Source: JBIOJB01 sp044450465
GTDB lineage: Bacteria; Chloroflexota; Dormibacteria; Dormibacterales; Dormibacteraceae
NCBI GenBank assembly: GCA_044450465.1
Contig: JBIOJB010000071.1
Location: 1-15,622 of the forward strand
Direction of reading: 5' to 3'
DNA: 15,622 nucleotides
Both the position numbers and the translations under genes were made by a program. Below, piece by piece: positions 12,901 through 15,622 of this stretch; position 1 is the stretch's first letter, and every line of letters starts with the position of its first letter. Under the pieces are notes generated by a model. The model saw only the letters and a program-made list of their open reading frames with translations. It did no database searches and was not told the origin of the DNA.

Positions 12901-13349
12901 CGAGCCCCTCCAGCGGAAACGGCAAACAGACCGCCGGGGAGAGCGTGGACGAAGCGACCTCGATCATCCCGGTCTGGAGGCACCCGAGCGCAAGCGCCGA
13001 CGCCGCGGGCACGGTTTCGATGCACGCTGTGCCGGAGGGTGAGATGGGCATGGGCTTGCTGGCTCGCCTGGTTTTCGAGACGGGTCCTTTTGCGGGCCGA
13101 GTCGTCCCCGTTCCGCTCGAGCTGATCACGATCGGCCGGGCGCTCGACAACGACGTCGTCGTCGGCGATCCTGCCACGTCCGGCCACCACGGCAGGATCG
13201 AGCTGCGCGGCGGCGTTTTCTGGATCAGCGACCTGGGCAGCACCAACGGCACGCTGGTGAACGGAGACCCGGTAATCGACAGGCAGCTGGCCGATCATGA
13301 CCTCATTGCCATAGGTCAGAACACGATCAGGTTCTCGCTGGAAGCCTGA
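9951..13349 (+). CDS. S9 family (acylaminoacyl-peptidase-like) peptidase fused to a C-terminal FHA domain
   Basis: 1132 residues in three blocks. (1) About 8-400: a beta-propeller with repeated WSPDGxxIAF-type blades, as in S9 peptidases, which gates access for short peptides. (2) About 405-655: the alpha/beta-hydrolase catalytic domain, with oxyanion segment HGGPHG (436-441), nucleophile S517 in GGSYGGYM, D597 in GEMDLRC and H629 in ESHDLS, an intact Ser-Asp-His triad. (3) About 656-1031: a low-complexity Pro/Glu/Ala/Val-rich acidic linker. (4) About 1036-1132: a canonical FHA domain with IGR (1061-1063), SGHH (1077-1080) and STNGT (1097-1101), the residues that hold phospho-threonine. There is no signal peptide, so it acts in the cytoplasm. 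EATS at 1001-1004 recalls the phosphorylation motif of GarA/OdhI. S9 peptidases normally end at about 650 residues; the linker and FHA domain are additions, in one uninterrupted frame. Domain calls are firm; the regulatory role is inferred. Confidence 0.93.
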   Translation: MPAPIVSDDLYRFRWIDHVRLSPDGERVAYQVGWADGDSRQNRTRIVVRRLLDPEPIEPTGGARRDRSPEWSPDGKRLAFISKVGPADQLFVTDILTGGQTKQLSSVAEGASDPVWSPDGNWIAFSGKVLSDPDAVVDDSRAPEGREQLRRAPIARVARKLDYKHDGQGYLDGRHYHLFVVPSTGGEAKQLTTGAWDVAGYDWAPDSARLVVAGNADPDADLRRELNLYIVDLRAGRQRLGGGFYLSSPIWSPRGDAIAFVAPNGPEAGLLERLWVVSLNGDRPRCLTATFDQAVDDSLITDMRAGHNPRIRWSKDGDRIYFLASGPGTSSAYSVDLVGNVRQEAGGARRIYDFDAAAGVLAFCASDPSHPGELYVATRGAEAKLTDLNPWLRDRYVAQPENHQFSAPDGWRIEGWVYKPAGFQPTRLYPTVLQIHGGPHGQYGWAFFHEFQVLAGMGYVVFCVNPRGSDGYGERFRHEVVRDWGGKDYIDLMTALDQIIERAGYIDANRLGVAGGSYGGYMTNWIIGQTDRFSAAVAMRSIANLVSEYPQHDIVPWGVLEMGPPPWPNADELWRRSPIRNVQNVQTPLLLTCGEMDLRCAISQSEEMFGALRLLGKPVEMVRFPDESHDLSRNGRPDRRVERLRRIAGWFQRFLGTGSLPRPSEPATEVLPVPAVAPMEWARRMSRSAEAPPAPVQVSVPAPRESASNGHSLETAPAPAPLTALPPVPRPALVEPVPVEVEAEPVPVQGSVANDVTESAELAEAVVIEPEVPSQEPLQATAQPDAAALMIAPSYQVEAAPPAVMPDVYTPEPVVVGPVVPDLPMHGPEFAEDVAPEPSAARPTVVEPDTLEPVVPDQVVSDDAALESITSEEIPEPAALASAPIDEASALVESQAEPEPVAAEPEPAEAPADATEIPILAVDTEPAPPGADVKPAGAEVFAQPFGSHEPVRRRSTIDPAASQTQPGVAPGTFDLQPKPVSWPSSPSSGNGKQTAGESVDEATSIIPVWRHPSASADAAGTVSMHAVPEGEMGMGLLARLVFETGPFAGRVVPVPLELITIGRALDNDVVVGDPATSGHHGRIELRGGVFWISDLGSTNGTLVNGDPVIDRQLADHDLIAIGQNTIRFSLEA
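12636..12672 (+). repeat. Short tandem duplication inside the Pro/Glu linker
   Basis: GCCGAACCCGAGCCGG occurs at 12636-12651 and again at 12657-12672, a period of 21 bp, encoding successive AEPEP units. It shows that the linker has grown in part by in-frame duplication. Confidence 0.7.
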
Positions 13350-13351
13350 CG

Positions 13352-14749
13352 CTAATCGACTCGGGCGAGCGTGGCGCACTCCTCTGCCGCGAGGGCCAGC
13401 TGCTTCGTGAACTGCTCGACGTCCGGCACGATGCCGGGATCGGCGGTCAGGCCGAAGTACGCGTCGCCGTTGTAGGACACGATCGCGACGCCCAGACCCA
13501 TGGCTGGATAGAGCGGCGCGAACGGCCATACCTCGAGGAGCTCTGCTCCGCCTGAGTAGAGGGGGAACTGAGGGCCGGGGACGTTGGTGACGTTAATGTT
13601 GGCTCCCGCCTGGGGGGTTGACATGACCCGGCCGGCCAGCACCAGGAGGCTTGCGGGCGCCCAATCGGCGAGGCCGGCCAGCTTGTCGGCAGCCACCGCC
13701 TGGCGGGTTCGCTTGAGATCGCCGGTGGTCACGTTGATCCGGCGCAAACGTTCTTCGATGGTGAGGTCGCCGGTCGGAAGCTCGAGCACCATCCCGCTGA
13801 TCTGATTGCCCAACCGTCCACGCCCGTCGTCGGACCGGACGCTGACCGGGCAGAAGACGCGCACTTTCTCCGGAACCTTCTCGCCTCGCGCCTTGAACCA
13901 CTTGTGCAGGCCCTCGGACACGACCGCAAGCACCGCGTCGTTGACCGTGCACCCGAACCTTTCCTTGAGGGATTTGAACGTGGCCAGGGACACCTTCAAC
14001 CCGCGACCGCTGCGTTGCGTTCCGATCTGCCGGTTGAAGAAGAGGTCCGGCCGCCGCCTGACCGACTTTCCGGTCATGTCGAGCAGCGCCTTCCACGGCA
14101 GGCGGCGCGTGCTCCAGAAGGCAGGGGCCCTCGACCGCTCGTCGGTGTTTCGCGGCCCGAAGTTCCAGAGGAGCGGGCGGATCAGCTGCCAGTTCGAAGG
14201 GGCGGGCCGCGGCCGCCACTCGTCCGCCGGTGGTTCTGGCGTGAAGCTCTCTGGGGTGACGTCCAGCAGCAGAGTCAGGATGTCCACCGAGGAGACTCCG
14301 TCGACCATGGCGTGGTGGGCGCGATTGACGATGACCACGCGGTCACCGCGAAGTCCGGTGACGATCGTCATCTCCCAGAGCGGGCGCCGCATGTCGAGCG
14401 GCCGGGCGAGGATCCGCATGACCAACCGGCGCAGGGCTGCCCCGTCGCCGGGCGGCGGCAGCACTTCCCGGCGAATGTGAGCGCCCAGGTCGAATTGCGG
14501 ATCGTCGACCCAGACCGGGTGGGCCAGGTTGAAAGGCACCCGATGAATGCGTTGCCGGTAGCGAGGGACGAGGTGAATCCGCTCGCGGACGGTCTCCTCG
14601 ACGCCCAGCGCTCCACGGCCGCCGGCCATGCGAGAGCCGCCCTCGAAAATGTAGACGGTGCCAATGTCGAGCGGCGTTTCGGGTCTCTCGGCGTAGAGAA
14701 ACCAGGCGTCGCGTGCGGAGAGCGGCTCGAAAAAGGGCTTCTCGGTCAA
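13352..14749 (-). CDS. Wax ester synthase/diacylglycerol acyltransferase (WS/DGAT)
   Basis: From TTG 14749 the protein has 465 residues, the usual WS/DGAT length, beginning MTEKPFFEPLSARDAWFLYA. The catalytic HHxxxDG motif is HHAMVDG (H145, H146, D150, G151), preceded by PLWEM. The C-terminal half has NDAVLAVVSEGLHKW, GNQISGMVLELP, NVTNVPGPQFPLYSGG and SYNGDAYFGLTADP, all family features. It esterifies fatty acyl-CoA with diacylglycerol or fatty alcohol to make storage lipid at the membrane. The frame is open to a GTG at 14851, but the extra 34 residues are atypical and would fill the divergent intergenic region. TTG 14761 is another option. Its stop lies 2 bp after that of the S9-FHA gene. 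Acceptor preference cannot be read from sequence. Confidence 0.92.
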   Translation of the reverse strand: MTEKPFFEPLSARDAWFLYAERPETPLDIGTVYIFEGGSRMAGGRGALGVEETVRERIHLVPRYRQRIHRVPFNLAHPVWVDDPQFDLGAHIRREVLPPPGDGAALRRLVMRILARPLDMRRPLWEMTIVTGLRGDRVVIVNRAHHAMVDGVSSVDILTLLLDVTPESFTPEPPADEWRPRPAPSNWQLIRPLLWNFGPRNTDERSRAPAFWSTRRLPWKALLDMTGKSVRRRPDLFFNRQIGTQRSGRGLKVSLATFKSLKERFGCTVNDAVLAVVSEGLHKWFKARGEKVPEKVRVFCPVSVRSDDGRGRLGNQISGMVLELPTGDLTIEERLRRINVTTGDLKRTRQAVAADKLAGLADWAPASLLVLAGRVMSTPQAGANINVTNVPGPQFPLYSGGAELLEVWPFAPLYPAMGLGVAIVSYNGDAYFGLTADPGIVPDVEQFTKQLALAAEECATLARVD

Positions 14750-14789
14750 TCGTTCTGGCAATCGTTCCGGCCAATTGTGTCCCAACCAG

Positions 14790-14805
14790 GCCGAGCCGGC
14801 TCGGC
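14790..14805. promoter_or_regulatory. Perfect 16-bp palindrome in a divergent intergenic region, candidate operator
   Basis: GCCGAGCCGGCTCGGC is its own reverse complement. It lies 40 bp upstream of the WS/DGAT start and 87 bp upstream of the MOSC gene start. Its size and position suit a dimeric repressor site. A palindrome of this length is expected about once by chance in a GC-rich stretch of this size, so the call rests on location. Confidence 0.3.
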
Positions 14806-14880
14806 GCGACAAGACTCGGGTCACGTGCACGTCCCGGCCACAAGGGAGCACCGCCTGGCCTGGAGCCCCAGCTACGTCTT

Positions 14881-14886
14881 TACGCT
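14881..14886 (+). promoter_or_regulatory. -10 box for the MOSC gene (leaderless)
   Basis: TACGCT is followed by six bases and then GTG 14893, so the transcript would begin at the start codon. No clear -35 is visible. Confidence 0.4.
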
Positions 14887-14892
14887 TTGTGG

Positions 14893-15567
14893 GTGGCTCG
14901 AGTCGCGGAGATCTGGCGCTACCCGGTCAAGTCGATGGCGGGCGAGCGGCTCGAGTCCTGCGTCATCGAAGCGACCGGGCTGGTGGGAGACCGGCGCTGG
15001 GCCCTGGTCGACGGCACTCCGAATCGCGCCGGCAAGCCGCTGACGATCCGCGAGCACGACAAGTTGCTGACCTACAGAGCCAGGCTTGAAGACGGCGGGG
15101 CAAAAGTCGTCGGGCCGGATGGGGCCGTGCACGCGGTGGATGCCGGCCTCGCGCGCCTGCTGGCCAAGGAATCGTTGCGTCCACTACGGCTCCGGGATCT
15201 CGCAGGCGCCAACTTCGACGCTTCACCACTGCTCATCGTGAACCTGGCCTCCGTTCGGGCCTTCGCGGCGGAGGCCGGGATGCACGTCGATCACAGGCGG
15301 TTCAGGGCCAACCTGTACGTCGACGGCCTGGATGCTTTCGAGGAGGTGTCGTGGGTGGGCCGGCAAATCCATGTAGGTGACGTCAGGTTGCAGGTTGTGG
15401 CGCGCGATGTGAGGTGCGTCGTGATCACTCGAGACCCGGACACCACGGCCGCCACGCCGGCGCTTCTCAGCCTTCTGGGCGAGCGGCATGACACGTGCAT
15501 GGGGGTGTACTGCCAGGTGAGCCGGTCCGGCCAGGTCGCTGTCGGCGATTCCGCGGAGCTCGGGTAG
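14893..15567 (+). CDS. MOSC domain protein with N-terminal MOSC beta-barrel domain (mARC-like)
   Basis: From GTG 14893 the protein has 224 residues. The N-terminal MOSC_N barrel starts with the standard EIWRYPVKSMAGE (6-18), followed by GDRRWALVD (32-40). The C-terminal MOSC domain has RFRANLYVDG (136-145) and C175 in DVRCVVITRDPDT, equivalent to the molybdenum-binding cysteine of the mitochondrial amidoxime reducing component and YcbX. CMGVYC follows at 202-207. It probably binds a sulfurated molybdenum cofactor and reduces N-hydroxylated compounds. At this length it lacks the ferredoxin domain of YcbX and would need a separate electron donor. The longer open frame upstream overlaps the WS/DGAT gene antisense and is rejected. 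Confidence 0.9.
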   Translation: MARVAEIWRYPVKSMAGERLESCVIEATGLVGDRRWALVDGTPNRAGKPLTIREHDKLLTYRARLEDGGAKVVGPDGAVHAVDAGLARLLAKESLRPLRLRDLAGANFDASPLLIVNLASVRAFAAEAGMHVDHRRFRANLYVDGLDAFEEVSWVGRQIHVGDVRLQVVARDVRCVVITRDPDTTAATPALLSLLGERHDTCMGVYCQVSRSGQVAVGDSAELG

Positions 15568-15622
15568 CACACCGCCCCACCGGCGCCCCACCCGGCGCAC
15601 CGCCGACCCCCGTCCGCCTGAA
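15568..15622. other. C-rich intergenic end of window
   Basis: These 55 bases are dominated by C runs and CCGGCGCC-like blocks after the MOSC stop. I see no gene start, promoter or convincing hairpin. Confidence 0.4.

Noticed and set aside
13904..15043. 379-aa plus-strand frame
   Set aside because: Antisense to WS/DGAT and out of frame with MOSC; no recognisable features.

Overview
This is a GC-rich bacterial chromosomal segment with 16 supportable protein genes and no rRNA, tRNA, transposase or phage gene. The organism looks like an uncultured high-GC soil-type bacterium of the Actinomycetota / Chloroflexota / Dormibacterota kind. The clues are: frequent GTG and TTG starts, several TANNNT -10 boxes set so that transcription would begin at or next to the start codon (leaderless style), few Shine-Dalgarno sites, a WS/DGAT acyltransferase, and an FHA domain fused to an enzyme. 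The phylum is an inference; no marker gene is present to settle it.

Layout. Bases 1-275 hold no gene: three tandem 47-bp units (1-141), then two related GC-rich hairpin repeats (about 202-275). On the minus strand follow a stand-alone Lrp/AsnC-type ligand-binding (RAM) protein (276-503) and a catabolic threonine/serine dehydratase (568-1545). A 53-aa very basic small protein runs divergently (1569-1730). Minus again: a multi-pass membrane protein (1758-2726) and a hotdog thioesterase with FlK-type active-site residues (2769-3134). Plus: galU (3154-4047), an unknown 88-aa protein (4116-4382) and a 73-aa single-pass membrane protein (4439-4660). Then come an unknown 169-aa protein (4657-5166, minus), a CaiB/BaiF-family protein with the alpha-methylacyl-CoA racemase catalytic residues (5256-6404, plus), coaE (6450-7040, minus), a FixC-like flavoprotein (7050-8363, plus), a membrane-anchored sulfite-oxidase-type molybdoenzyme (8395-9894, minus), a 1132-aa S9 peptidase-linker-FHA fusion (9951-13349, plus), a WS/DGAT acyltransferase (13352-14749, minus) and a MOSC-domain protein (14893-15567, plus).

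How they fit together. From about 4.6 kb on, the genes alternate strand almost strictly, with divergent starts as little as 9 bp apart and convergent stops touching or overlapping, so there is little room for operons. The shared theme is acyl-CoA and lipid handling (thioesterase, racemase/CoA-transferase family, coaE, FixC-like electron transfer, WS/DGAT), with two molybdenum-cofactor proteins and galU beside them. The most unusual item is the S9 peptidase fused through a roughly 375-residue Pro/Glu/Ala-rich linker to a canonical FHA domain. An EATS sequence just before the FHA domain recalls the phospho-threonine switch of GarA/OdhI. This points to a cytoplasmic peptidase controlled by, or recruited through, Ser/Thr kinase signalling.
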